A stretch of 13,893 bases of DNA from an uncultured bacterium (GCA_947311285.1 CAMZKS010000047.1:1-13893); one strand, 5' to 3'; shown: positions 6,553 through 13,571, numbered from the stretch's first letter. The notes: generated by a model from the letters alone, not told the origin. Made by a program: numbers and translations.

Positions 6553-6948
6553 ATGGATATTTTTGACCTGTGGAATCAAATTAAAAAAAGTTTGGGTATC
6601 AAGCCTCGGGTTATGTACGTAAAAGAGCGTGATGTAGTTTTTTTAAAACTGGGTAAAAACGTAGGACATGAACAAGATGGTACTGGAAAGAATTTTCTGC
6701 GACCGGTAGTTGTAATTAAAAAATTTAATAACAGGTTTTTCTGGGGCGTGCCGTTAACCACTCAACAGAAAGATAATGCTTATTATTACGCTTTAATTTC
6801 TTATCACAAGCATCCAGGTTGGGCTATCTTGTCGCAAGGGAAAACTTTTGATGTAATGCGAATACAGCATAAGATTGGAATCGTTTCAAAAGTGGAATTT
6901 ATAGCATTAAAAAAAGCTATTTCCAGTGTATTGGATTTAGCTTCTTAA
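6553..6948 (+). CDS. PemK/MazF-like endoribonuclease toxin, no adjacent antitoxin
   Basis: A 131-aa protein of the PemK/MazF (CcdB-fold) toxin family, whose members cut mRNA at short sequence motifs. The family pattern is clear in the middle: LGKNVGHEQDGTGKNFLRPVVV (bases ~6641-6713), then NNRFFWGVPLTT, then WAILSQGKTFDVMRIQHKIG, matching the usual 'alisq..r.ld..Rl..kig' strand-helix end. The usual Trp-rich start 'RD.WWv' reads RDVVFL here. I start at the ATG 6553 (MDIFDLWNQ) rather than the in-frame TTG at 6517, because 6517 falls inside the terminator hairpin stem. No antitoxin-like ORF lies on either side: upstream is non-coding and downstream is murD. It may be a solitary or domesticated toxin, or be held in check by its leader RNA. 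Confidence 0.75.
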   Translation: MDIFDLWNQIKKSLGIKPRVMYVKERDVVFLKLGKNVGHEQDGTGKNFLRPVVVIKKFNNRFFWGVPLTTQQKDNAYYYALISYHKHPGWAILSQGKTFDVMRIQHKIGIVSKVEFIALKKAISSVLDLAS

Positions 6949-7005
6949 TTTTTTTAGTCTCTGCCCAAAGACAGAGAACGAGCCCGAAAGCATTTGTATC
7001 CTCAC

Positions 7006-7011
7006 TATAAT
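7006..7011 (+). promoter_or_regulatory. -10 box upstream of murD
   Basis: A perfect TATAAT sits 29 bases before the murD ATG. The region 17 bases upstream (CCGAAA) is a poor -35, so strength is uncertain. It would give a short leader of about 22 bases and drive murD-bolA-grxD. Confidence 0.5.
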
Positions 7012-7040
7012 CGAAAAACTGCCTATCGTCAAATCAACTC

Positions 7041-8318
7041 ATGAAACTTTCATCTATCCCTAAAAACCCACGCATTCTTCTTTATGGCTACGGCCTAGAG
7101 GGGAAGAGTAGTGAGTCTTGGGTGCAAACGCATTTAGAACCAAGTGTTATTGAAATTTACGAAGATCAATCAGGTGAAACACCGAATTGGGATAACTTTG
7201 ATTTAATCATTAAAAGTCCGGGGGTTGCGCCTGATAAAATTCCAGAAACCGTATGGCCGAAAGTGACTTCAAATTTGCGCTTATTATTTGAGAATTTAAC
7301 TGAACCACAACGGGCTAAAATGATTGGTATTACCGGGTCTAAAGGGAAATCTACTACCGCTAAGTTTACACACCAACTATTTAAAACTTCTGGTTTAAAA
7401 AGTACTATTATTGGGAATTTCGGTGTTCCGGCTTTAGATATTTGGGATAATTTAGATAATTTAGACTACTTAGTGGCCGAGTGTTCTAGTTTTCAGTTGT
7501 ACGATTTAAAATCTTCGCCTAAATATGCATTATTTCTTAGTTTTTTTGCGGATCATTTAGAGTGGCATAACCAGTCTGAAATCGATTACTTTAAAGCAAA
7601 AGAAAATTTATGGGCCCATCAGCAGGAAGGCGATGAACTCTTTTTCCCAAATAGCTTACCTGCAAATGTGGTGTTAGGCTTAACACTTGGCGCCGCCCAT
7701 AAAAGGTTAACACCGGCCATTATCTCAAAGCCGGTTAAAACGGATTTTTTTCCAACAGAATCAAACTTGCAGGCGCTACATTTCCGGCAAAATTTAGGCA
7801 CAGTTTGGGCGCTAGCGTTAAAACTGGGGATACCAGATTTAGAGATTAATTGGCTCCAAGCCGCGTTAGACTTTGAACCCATAGAACATCGCCTAGAAAA
7901 AATACGAGTGTTTAATGATTTTACGTTTATTAATGACTCAATTGCCACCAGCCCGGACGCAACACAGGCTGGGATTACCTGGTTGGGTGACAAATTGAGT
8001 ACACTTATTTTAGATGGAGCTGATACCGGCGTGGGGGATTTCAATGATTTGGTGACCACCTTGTTAGTAAAATCACCAGGGGCTTTAATAGTTCTAATAA
8101 AATCACCCATAACTGATAAATTTTTAGCCGTTCCTGAATCTAGAAATTTAAACCTTAAAATAATCGATAATTATGAAATGGCAATTGAGTTAATTTTAAA
8201 AGAGGCGAAACCTGGTGTTGTGCTGTTTAGCCCGGCCGGAAAAAGTTTTAATCGCTTTAATAATTACGCTGAGCGTGGTACATTTTTCAAAGCTATTATT
8301 TTAAATTTAAAAGCATGA
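7041..8318 (+). CDS. murD: UDP-N-acetylmuramoyl-L-alanine--D-glutamate ligase
   Basis: A 425-aa cytoplasmic Mur ligase that adds D-glutamate to UDP-MurNAc-L-Ala with ATP in peptidoglycan precursor synthesis. Domains in order: N-terminal UDP-binding Rossmann fold (LLYGYGLEGKSS at 13-24); ATPase domain with the P-loop GITGSKGKSTT at 96-106; the MurD signature SSFQL at 149-153; DHLEWH at 171-176; YFKAKENL, whose K187 matches the carbamylated lysine; and a C-terminal domain with NDSIATSPDAT (family: NDSKATNPDAT) and FSPAGKSFNRFNNYAERG, the MurD ending. The Ile in NDSIAT replaces the usual Lys, which is worth noting because that loop contacts the substrate. The ATG at 7041 has no clear Shine-Dalgarno. 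The stop overlaps the bolA start (ATGA), so the two genes are probably translationally coupled. Confidence 0.92.
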   Translation: MKLSSIPKNPRILLYGYGLEGKSSESWVQTHLEPSVIEIYEDQSGETPNWDNFDLIIKSPGVAPDKIPETVWPKVTSNLRLLFENLTEPQRAKMIGITGSKGKSTTAKFTHQLFKTSGLKSTIIGNFGVPALDIWDNLDNLDYLVAECSSFQLYDLKSSPKYALFLSFFADHLEWHNQSEIDYFKAKENLWAHQQEGDELFFPNSLPANVVLGLTLGAAHKRLTPAIISKPVKTDFFPTESNLQALHFRQNLGTVWALALKLGIPDLEINWLQAALDFEPIEHRLEKIRVFNDFTFINDSIATSPDATQAGITWLGDKLSTLILDGADTGVGDFNDLVTTLLVKSPGALIVLIKSPITDKFLAVPESRNLNLKIIDNYEMAIELILKEAKPGVVLFSPAGKSFNRFNNYAERGTFFKAIILNLKA

Positions 8319-8596
8319 AAAGAACGGCTAAGATTCAAAAAGCCTTACAGGCACATTATAAAATAGCCATTGTTTATGACGAAAAAGACGATGGTCATTT
8401 TGTACAAGTGATTTGTGCTGATGATTTGTTTTCTGGCCTAAGCCTCCTTAATCGCACTCGCGCTATTAACCAAGTTATCATGCCTTGGCACAACTTAGTA
8501 CATGCCTGGAGCGTTAAAGGCTTTACCTTGGACGAGTGGGCGACTAAAAAAGACACGGCGGAGTATCAATTTTGCAAGCATTATCCTAAATCCTAA
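8315..8596 (+). CDS. bolA: BolA family protein
   Basis: A 93-aa small protein of the BolA/IbaG family, which pairs with CGFS-type monothiol glutaredoxins to bind or hand over [2Fe-2S] clusters; some members also bind DNA. The family pattern is present: DGHFVQV at 26-32, FSGLSLLNRTRAIN at 39-52, and LVHAWSVKGFTLDEW at 61-75, which holds the invariant His (H63) and the closing 't..EW'. It starts with the ATG that overlaps the murD stop by four bases and ends two bases before the glutaredoxin start. Gene order bolA-grxD is strong contextual support. The C-terminal tail (TAEYQFCKHYPKS) is longer and richer in charged residues than I expect for the core domain. Confidence 0.85.
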   Translation: MKRTAKIQKALQAHYKIAIVYDEKDDGHFVQVICADDLFSGLSLLNRTRAINQVIMPWHNLVHAWSVKGFTLDEWATKKDTAEYQFCKHYPKS

Positions 8597-8598
8597 AT

Positions 8599-8904
8599 AT
8601 GGCAGAACTTTATCCTCATGCTGATATTAAAAAAATCATCACTACTAACTCGATTGTTATTTTTGGGAAAGGTGAAAAAGCACAGCCTCTTTGTGGGTTC
8701 ACGGCGAAAGTGCAAACGTTGTTTGATGAACTTGGGTTAGACTATGAGATGGTTAACATTCTGAATGATCAGAGTTTGCGTACAGAGATGAAAGTTTTCT
8801 CTGATTGGCCGACCTTTCCGCAAGTCTATTTAAATGGTCAGTTTCTTGGTGGTTGCGACATTGTTCTTGAAATGCAGGCGAATGGACAGTTTGTGGTGGA
8901 ATAA
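8599..8904 (+). CDS. grxD: Monothiol glutaredoxin (Grx4/GrxD type) with CGFT active site
   Basis: A 101-aa thioredoxin-fold protein of the monothiol glutaredoxin family, which binds a glutathione-coordinated [2Fe-2S] cluster and works with BolA in Fe-S delivery or iron sensing. Landmarks: the conserved lysine in FGKGEKAQPLCGF (K24), the active site CGFT at 32-35 where the family normally has CGFS, the cis-Pro segment WPTFPQVY at 70-77, and the glutathione-binding GGCDIV at 84-89. Length matches a single-domain GrxD. The start is two bases after the bolA stop, so translation is probably coupled. A strong bidirectional terminator follows. The Ser-to-Thr change is conservative. Confidence 0.9.
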   Translation: MAELYPHADIKKIITTNSIVIFGKGEKAQPLCGFTAKVQTLFDELGLDYEMVNILNDQSLRTEMKVFSDWPTFPQVYLNGQFLGGCDIVLEMQANGQFVVE

Positions 8905-8949
8905 AAAATGAGACCAGTATCCAAAAGGGCGACGGGTCTCATTTTTTTT
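8905..8949. terminator. Bidirectional intrinsic terminator between grxD and nusA
   Basis: AATGAGACC (8907-8915) and GGTCTCATT (8935-8943) form a 9-bp stem that A/T runs extend on both sides: TTTTTTT on the plus strand and TTTTTTAT on the minus strand. It ends both converging transcripts. The minus-strand tail begins just past the nusA stop (8951-8953). Confidence 0.88.
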
Positions 8950-8950
8950 G

Positions 8951-10240
8951 CTAGTACTTCAAGAACTTCGCTACGGATTTAACAACCGCTTCAGCTTGTT
9001 CAATAGTAATTCCAATTTCGGCTAATTCCTCAGCTTTAAGACCTTCAAATTGTTTAACTTGAGAAAGCCCCATTTCGGTAAGCGTGGCAATAACTTCAGC
9101 ATCAACCCCCTCAAGGTGGTTAATGGTAACTTTATAAGAAACTTCTTTTTTGATTTTTTCTTTAGCTGGTCTCGCAGCCATATCTTCTTCTTCCATTGGA
9201 CCATCATAGGTGATCACATCGACTTGCATATTGATGAGGTTTCCAGCAAGGCGAACATTTTGTCCTCGTTTACCAATAGTAATAGCTCGTTCTTCTTCTC
9301 GTACAAAAATCTTCACTCGATTTTCACCTTTATCACCGATAAAGAACTCAACCTTGGCAATCTTTGCCGGAGATAGTGCGGCTACGAGTAGTCGTTTAGC
9401 GTCATCATAAAATTGAATCACATCTAAGCGTTCGTCGCCGACTTCTTCCATGACCGAATTAATTCGTGACCCTTTTTGCCCTACAAAGGCCCCAACCGAA
9501 TCAATGCCGTTATCTTCTGATGCCACTGATATTTTACATCGAACACCGGCTTCGCGAGCAATTTTTGCAACATAAACGAGGCCTTCTCTCATCTCTGGGA
9601 TTTCTTGCTCGAATAAAGCAATAATGAATTCGTTGCTGGCTCGAGTAATTCTTAGTTGTGGCCCTTTTGGGGTTAGCTCAACTTTTTCAAGTAATACTTT
9701 AATTCGTTGTCCAGTAAAAAATTTCTCACCGGGAATTTGTTGTCGTCTGTGGAGAATTGTCGCCACGCCTTCAACTTCAATTAAAGTCGCGTCGTAATCG
9801 GCTTTTTGTACACGAGCAGTAATAAGCTCGCCCTCTCTATCTTTGAACTTTTGAAATAACATTTCTCGTTCGGCTTCATTTAATTTCTGTGAAATTACTT
9901 GTTTGGCGGCCTGGGCGGCAATTCGTCCAAAACTTTCATGCATTTCAATTGGCACAAATACTATGTCTCCCTCAGTCGCATCTGGGCGAACAATCTTGGC
10001 GTCTTTAAGTAAAATATCTAAATCGTGATCTTCGATCTTTGGAACGACTTCTCGTTCCTCGAAGATTCGGATTTGAGTGATATCATCTCCAAGTACTACT
10101 TTGATGGTTTGACGCTGAGAGCCAAAATCTTTTTTGTAGGCAAGAGCGATAGCTTTTTCGATAGCGTCGATGACGATATCTTTATTTAGATTTTTCTCAG
10201 CGCATAGCTGGTTAATGGCCGCTTGAAGTTGACTTTGCAT
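8951..10240 (-). CDS. nusA: Transcription termination/antitermination protein NusA
   Basis: A 429-aa RNA polymerase-associated factor that modulates pausing, intrinsic termination and antitermination. Domains: N-terminal RNAP-binding domain (1-~125, with AIALAYKK at 31-38); S1 RNA-binding domain (~136-200); KH1 with VGQKGSRI at 253-260; KH2 with IGKRGQNVRLA at 322-332; an acidic linker (~349-355); and a C-terminal helix-hairpin-helix-like module (~376-428, EGVDAEVIATLTEMG and so on), similar in style to the acidic repeats of proteobacterial NusA. The ATG at 10240 fits the family N-terminus (MQSQLQAAINQL). The usual rimP-nusA-infB order is not kept: nusA stands alone with its own promoter and a leader that carries an attenuator-like hairpin. 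Confidence 0.95.
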   Translation of the reverse strand: MQSQLQAAINQLCAEKNLNKDIVIDAIEKAIALAYKKDFGSQRQTIKVVLGDDITQIRIFEEREVVPKIEDHDLDILLKDAKIVRPDATEGDIVFVPIEMHESFGRIAAQAAKQVISQKLNEAEREMLFQKFKDREGELITARVQKADYDATLIEVEGVATILHRRQQIPGEKFFTGQRIKVLLEKVELTPKGPQLRITRASNEFIIALFEQEIPEMREGLVYVAKIAREAGVRCKISVASEDNGIDSVGAFVGQKGSRINSVMEEVGDERLDVIQFYDDAKRLLVAALSPAKIAKVEFFIGDKGENRVKIFVREEERAITIGKRGQNVRLAGNLINMQVDVITYDGPMEEEDMAARPAKEKIKKEVSYKVTINHLEGVDAEVIATLTEMGLSQVKQFEGLKAEELAEIGITIEQAEAVVKSVAKFLKY

Positions 10241-10338
10241 GAGAGGGTGGGAAGTTTAAGAATTAGGGTTGAAAACGAAGACTCTGAAGAATCAGAGTAA
10301 GCTTAACAAATGGCTTATAAACACCCAAAGTCTCGCTT

Positions 10339-10367
10339 AAAAAAACCGATGATCTAAAAAGATTATC
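10339..10367 (-). terminator. Attenuator-like hairpin in the nusA leader
   Basis: On the minus strand GATAATCT and AGATCATC (10367-10360 and 10355-10348) pair with one A/C mismatch around a TTTT loop, followed by GG and seven T. It lies about 10 bases after the predicted start of transcription and over 100 bases before the nusA ATG. The plus strand has no U tail. Confidence 0.45.
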
Positions 10368-10383
10368 AGTTAAGTACGAATCC

Positions 10384-10411
10384 ATTGTGAGTTTCGGCTG
10401 GGTTTTGTCAA
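10384..10411 (-). promoter_or_regulatory. nusA: nusA promoter
   Basis: On the minus strand TTGACA (10411-10406) is a perfect -35 box. CACAAT (10389-10384) follows after 16 bases as a -10 (4 of 6). Predicted transcription start is about 10377, giving a leader of roughly 137 bases. Confidence 0.6.
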
Positions 10412-10425
10412 CTTTATTTCGGCTG
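10392..10425 (+). repeat. Direct repeat flanking the nusA -35 box
   Basis: TTTCGGCTG occurs at 10392-10400 and again at 10417-10425, 25 bases apart, one on each side of the -35 hexamer. It could be an operator pair or chance. Confidence 0.35.
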
Positions 10426-10475
10426 ACCGAATTGCGGATGTTAAATTTAGACTCTTTAGTTAGAAGAGGTTACCA

Positions 10476-10763
10476 TTGCGAATGATGAATTTAGAAAACT
10501 TGAAACGTTTATATGATGAGATTTTTAGTTTAAATGAGCTTTATGAAAGTCGAGTTTTAAGGGCCACATTGGCCGTGCTTTTATTTTCTTATTTTTTAAC
10601 TTTTAATGTTTGGATTAGTGAATTTCGATTTACTATCGAGGCGGTTAAAGAGGGGGCTCACTTGTGTTGGCCGTATGCTCAAAATTGTGGTGATTGGTAT
10701 TTTTTATCAGGACTCCCTTATGGTATACCGCGAACATATTTTACATGGGGCTATTTGCCTTAA
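10476..10763 (+). CDS. HTTM/vitamin K carboxylase-like membrane protein, N-terminal part (frame 1 of a frameshifted gene)
   Basis: A 95-aa reading frame that begins the membrane protein continued at 10694-11746. It has a charged N-terminus, one hydrophobic helix (~28-50) and the segment HLCWPYAQNCGDWYFL, with two Cys of the kind seen in the first extracytoplasmic loop of HTTM-like proteins. It then runs to a TAA at 10761-10763 without completing a second helix. The start is either TTG 10476, six bases after AGAGG (10465-10469), or ATG 10482 with better codon but longer spacing. A U UUU UUA heptamer (10700-10706) is in the exact phase for a -1 slip into the longer frame. By itself this product would be a short stub, so I treat it as one half of a single gene. 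Confidence 0.6.
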   Translation: MRMMNLENLKRLYDEIFSLNELYESRVLRATLAVLLFSYFLTFNVWISEFRFTIEAVKEGAHLCWPYAQNCGDWYFLSGLPYGIPRTYFTWGYLP

Positions 10764-11746
10764 TGGGGTGGAGCGCTTTAAGTATGTGGACTGGCAGATG
10801 GCGAACGGCCCACGCTTTAATATGGCCGCTTTTTATTTGGAAGGTTGCAATGGTCTTGTGGTTGTCTATGGCACAAGTGGGGAATTATGAATACTATCAT
10901 ATAGTTTTTAGTGTGATTTTACTGGCGTTACCGCATAAGCTATTCTTTTTGAAATTTAGTTTAGTGTGGTTTTATTTTTTATCGGTGGCAGCCAAAATTC
11001 ACCCAACGTGGACGCTGGGGCTTTACTTTAGTAGTTTGAAAACGGGGCTGCCAGTTTTGCCTGATGCGCTGATGCCTATTTGGACAAACGCCGTTATATT
11101 CATGGAAATGATTGCGGCGTGGTGGTTGCTTGGTCCTAAAGGAATATGGCAACGCCTAGTGTTTGCCTTCTTTGTGTTTTTTCATCTGTATTCAGGCGTA
11201 TTGGTTGGATATCGCTACCCGGCCACAGTTTTACCAACGCTCTTTATATTATTTGGACCTTGGTATGAGCACACTAAAATTCCGAAAGGCTGGAAAACAA
11301 TTTTTGGTTGGACACTGATCGGGGTGCTGGGGATAGGGCAGTCAGTATCTCATTTTATTCCAGGCGACGAAAAATCAACTATGGAAGGTAATTTTTATGG
11401 GCTTTACATGTTTGAGGCAAATCACCAATGTGTAGAAGGCGCAACTATTTATAGAAAAAATGCAGAACCTGAAATTTATAAGAAAGAGAGTTTTCAGGCG
11501 AGAAATCGCTGTGATGCTTATAGAGTTTGGTTTAAATATAAACAACTTTGTAAGAACGACATGAGTGTTGACCGCGTGGCGGTTGAGTTTGACCATTCTA
11601 TTAACGGAGGCCCATTCTACCGTACGATTGATGTGCCGGATATCTGTGCCCTAGAGTACAAGCCCTTTGGCCATAATGAATGGATTAAAACCGATAAAGA
11701 TGGCGCGAAGCTGATGGGATACCCAATGCGAAATTATTATTATTAA
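10694..11746 (+). CDS. HTTM/vitamin K carboxylase-like membrane protein, main part (frame 2 of a frameshifted gene)
   Basis: A reading frame of 350 residues, about 422 when joined to the N-terminal part. It has roughly seven hydrophobic segments (FYMGLFALMGWSALSMW, LIWPLFIWKVAMVLWLSM, the IVFSVILLAL region, AVIFMEMIAAWWLL, LVFAFFVFFHLYSGVLVGY, TVLPTLFILFG, IFGWTLIGVLGIG). A soluble tail of ~120 residues follows, with four Cys (HQC, NRC, QLC, DIC) and many charged residues, probably outside the membrane. The topology and the FYGLYMFEANHQC junction resemble HTTM-domain proteins, the bacterial relatives of vitamin K-dependent gamma-carboxylase. No in-frame start with a Shine-Dalgarno is evident (TTG 10694, ATG 10748), so it probably depends on the upstream frame. 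The next gene starts four bases after its stop. Activity unknown. Confidence 0.6.
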   Translation: MVFFIRTPLWYTANIFYMGLFALMGWSALSMWTGRWRTAHALIWPLFIWKVAMVLWLSMAQVGNYEYYHIVFSVILLALPHKLFFLKFSLVWFYFLSVAAKIHPTWTLGLYFSSLKTGLPVLPDALMPIWTNAVIFMEMIAAWWLLGPKGIWQRLVFAFFVFFHLYSGVLVGYRYPATVLPTLFILFGPWYEHTKIPKGWKTIFGWTLIGVLGIGQSVSHFIPGDEKSTMEGNFYGLYMFEANHQCVEGATIYRKNAEPEIYKKESFQARNRCDAYRVWFKYKQLCKNDMSVDRVAVEFDHSINGGPFYRTIDVPDICALEYKPFGHNEWIKTDKDGAKLMGYPMRNYYY

Positions 11747-11749
11747 ACT

Positions 11750-11938
11750 ATGCCAGAATCAATTATTGTGCCGGTTGTCGATAGTAATTATGATCTGGCT
11801 TACTTAAGCCCATTTCAGATGGCGTTAGCCCCTTATGAAGTGTGGTGGACGTTGTTTTTATGGATCACATTTGCGGTTGTTCTTTTTTATAAATTTTATC
11901 AATATTTAATTGATCCTTATTTGCATGAAACGGTCTAA
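11750..11938 (+). CDS. Small single-span membrane protein (62 aa), unknown function
   Basis: Starts three bases after the HTTM-like stop and overlaps the next gene by 14 bases, so it is held in an operon. The protein has an N-terminal ~30 residues, one hydrophobic helix at ~31-54 (VWWTLFLWITFAVVLFYKFY) and a short polar end (DPYLHETV). I do not recognise the family. The tight packing argues it is real and works with its neighbours, perhaps as a membrane partner linking the HTTM-like protein to the cytoplasmic PRTase-propeller protein. Confidence 0.6.
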   Translation: MPESIIVPVVDSNYDLAYLSPFQMALAPYEVWWTLFLWITFAVVLFYKFYQYLIDPYLHETV

Positions 11939-13571
11939 GAAAGAGAAACAGTTGCAAGTACGTATTAAAGATTCGGGTTTAATGCGCTCAAATGAGAATG
12001 ACCTAGAGGCTGTTATTATTCGGTCTGGTCATGGTGGTCGTCAGGTTTGGTTGTTTGATTTGAGAGCCCTAATGACTCAGTCAGATGATCTTAATTTATT
12101 GTCTGAAGTGTTTTGGGAAAAGATGTCCGATAAGTGGCCGTTTCAAGTGGGCGGTTTAGAGGTGGGGGCGATCCCACTAGTGGCTGCGATTGTGATGAAA
12201 GGACGTGAAAAAAAACTAAAGGTAAACAGTTTTATCGTTCGCAAATCACGCAAAAAGTCAGGACTTTGTAAGCAAATTGAAGGTACTCTTACAGATGAAC
12301 CGATTATTATTGTTGATGATTTAATTAACTCCGGTCATTCTATGCGCCGAGTTATCGCAGCAGTAGAGGAAGAAAATAAAAAAGTGAGTCATGTTTTTAC
12401 CTTTATTGACTTTCAGACCGATACGGCGAAAGCACTTATGAAAGAAGCTTCGATTAACTATGAAGGAGTTTATAAATTGGGGGATTTTGATATTTCAATG
12501 GGATCGAAGAAGCCGGCCATGTTTTTCGAAAAAAACACTTTAAGTACCGATTGGGCGTATCAACCACCGACGCCTAATTATGTGTTTAGCGTACCGCATT
12601 CTGGACCTGTTTTTGATGACAAAAATGTTTATTACGGAGCGGATAACGGCTACTTTTATGCGGTAGATAAACGTAGTGGTAATAAGCGGTGGGAGTTTCA
12701 AACAGGAGATTCGATAAAAGGTATATTTTCTTCACCGGCACTAACAGAGAAAGGAGTTGTATTTGGCGCTTATGATGGCAGTGTTTATCACTTAAATCGC
12801 AACGATGGTTCCGTTATTTGGGAAGCTCCGGTAGCTGAATATGTCGGCTCTTCTCCTTGTTTGGCACCAGAATTAAATTTGGTATTTATTGGGTTGGAAC
12901 ATAGCATTTTTAATAATCATGGTGCATTGGTAGCTTTGAATTTAGAAACGGGAGAGAAGGTGTGGGAGCAGTTTACGAAAGAGTATATGCACTCTACGCC
13001 AGCTTATTGTGCAGATGGACGCTTAGTAACAGTTGGGAGTAATGATGGGAAAGTTTTATTATTTGAGGCTAAAACTGGGAGAAAGCATTGGGAGTTTGAA
13101 ATGAAAGGCCCGTTAAAAGCGGCACCTACGTTTGATCTTAAGCGACGCCAGATAATAGCGCCTTCGTTTGATAAAAATTGTTATGGTATTGATATTGATA
13201 CTGGCGCAGAAACTTTTAGATTTAGCGCTGGGCATGTTTTTTATAATACGGCTTTAGTGGTGGAGGACCGAGTGTATGTTGGTAGCTGTGATAAAAATTT
13301 TTATATTTATGATCTAGAAGCTAAGAAATTAGTGAAAAAAATGCCAACAACAGGCCGAATTTTATCACACCCACAATTGATAAACGGCGACATTTGGTTT
13401 GGCTCGAATGATGGCGGTGTTCGACAAATAGACTTAGATGGGGACTATAAAGGGGGCACTATTTTGCCAGAACGACCGGTAACACCCATAATTTATGATC
13501 CAGAAATTGATCGTTATTTTGTCGTAACAATGGGAAACTATTTGGTGTGTATGAAGACGCGTGAAGATTAA
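11925..13571 (+). CDS. Fusion of orotate phosphoribosyltransferase-like domain and PQQ-type beta-propeller
   Basis: A 548-aa protein without signal peptide or membrane helix, so probably cytoplasmic. Residues ~25-195 form a type I phosphoribosyltransferase domain close to orotate PRTases: the flexible-loop motif VRKSRKKSGLCKQIEG at 105-120 (OPRT: VRK...HG..K.iEG) and the PRPP-binding motif IIIVDDLINSGHSM at 127-140 with the D131/D132 pair. Residues ~215-545 hold seven propeller repeats of the type 'v..gs.dG.vyald..tG...W.f' (at ~236-258, 279-300, 320-348, 367-391, 410-433, 450-470, 490-510) and a closing strand. Such propellers are mostly periplasmic (BamB, quinoprotein dehydrogenases), so a cytoplasmic PRTase fusion is unusual. 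I start at ATG 11925 (MKRSKKEKQL), not the in-frame TTG at 11910. The stop overlaps the convergent divIC-like gene by four bases. Substrate unknown. Confidence 0.8.
   Translation: MKRSKKEKQLQVRIKDSGLMRSNENDLEAVIIRSGHGGRQVWLFDLRALMTQSDDLNLLSEVFWEKMSDKWPFQVGGLEVGAIPLVAAIVMKGREKKLKVNSFIVRKSRKKSGLCKQIEGTLTDEPIIIVDDLINSGHSMRRVIAAVEEENKKVSHVFTFIDFQTDTAKALMKEASINYEGVYKLGDFDISMGSKKPAMFFEKNTLSTDWAYQPPTPNYVFSVPHSGPVFDDKNVYYGADNGYFYAVDKRSGNKRWEFQTGDSIKGIFSSPALTEKGVVFGAYDGSVYHLNRNDGSVIWEAPVAEYVGSSPCLAPELNLVFIGLEHSIFNNHGALVALNLETGEKVWEQFTKEYMHSTPAYCADGRLVTVGSNDGKVLLFEAKTGRKHWEFEMKGPLKAAPTFDLKRRQIIAPSFDKNCYGIDIDTGAETFRFSAGHVFYNTALVVEDRVYVGSCDKNFYIYDLEAKKLVKKMPTTGRILSHPQLINGDIWFGSNDGGVRQIDLDGDYKGGTILPERPVTPIIYDPEIDRYFVVTMGNYLVCMKTRED

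Noticed and set aside
6957..6977. TCTCTG/CAGAGA hairpin after the toxin gene as terminator
   Set aside because: There is no T run after the stem on either strand, so it is not a convincing terminator.
7619..8110. 163-aa minus-strand ORF inside murD
   Set aside because: It lies wholly within murD, whose motifs span the same bases; no independent signal is present.
10606..10890. 94-aa ORF in the third frame across the HTTM-like gene
   Set aside because: It is out of frame with both membrane-protein frames, and its hydrophobic pattern does not match theirs.
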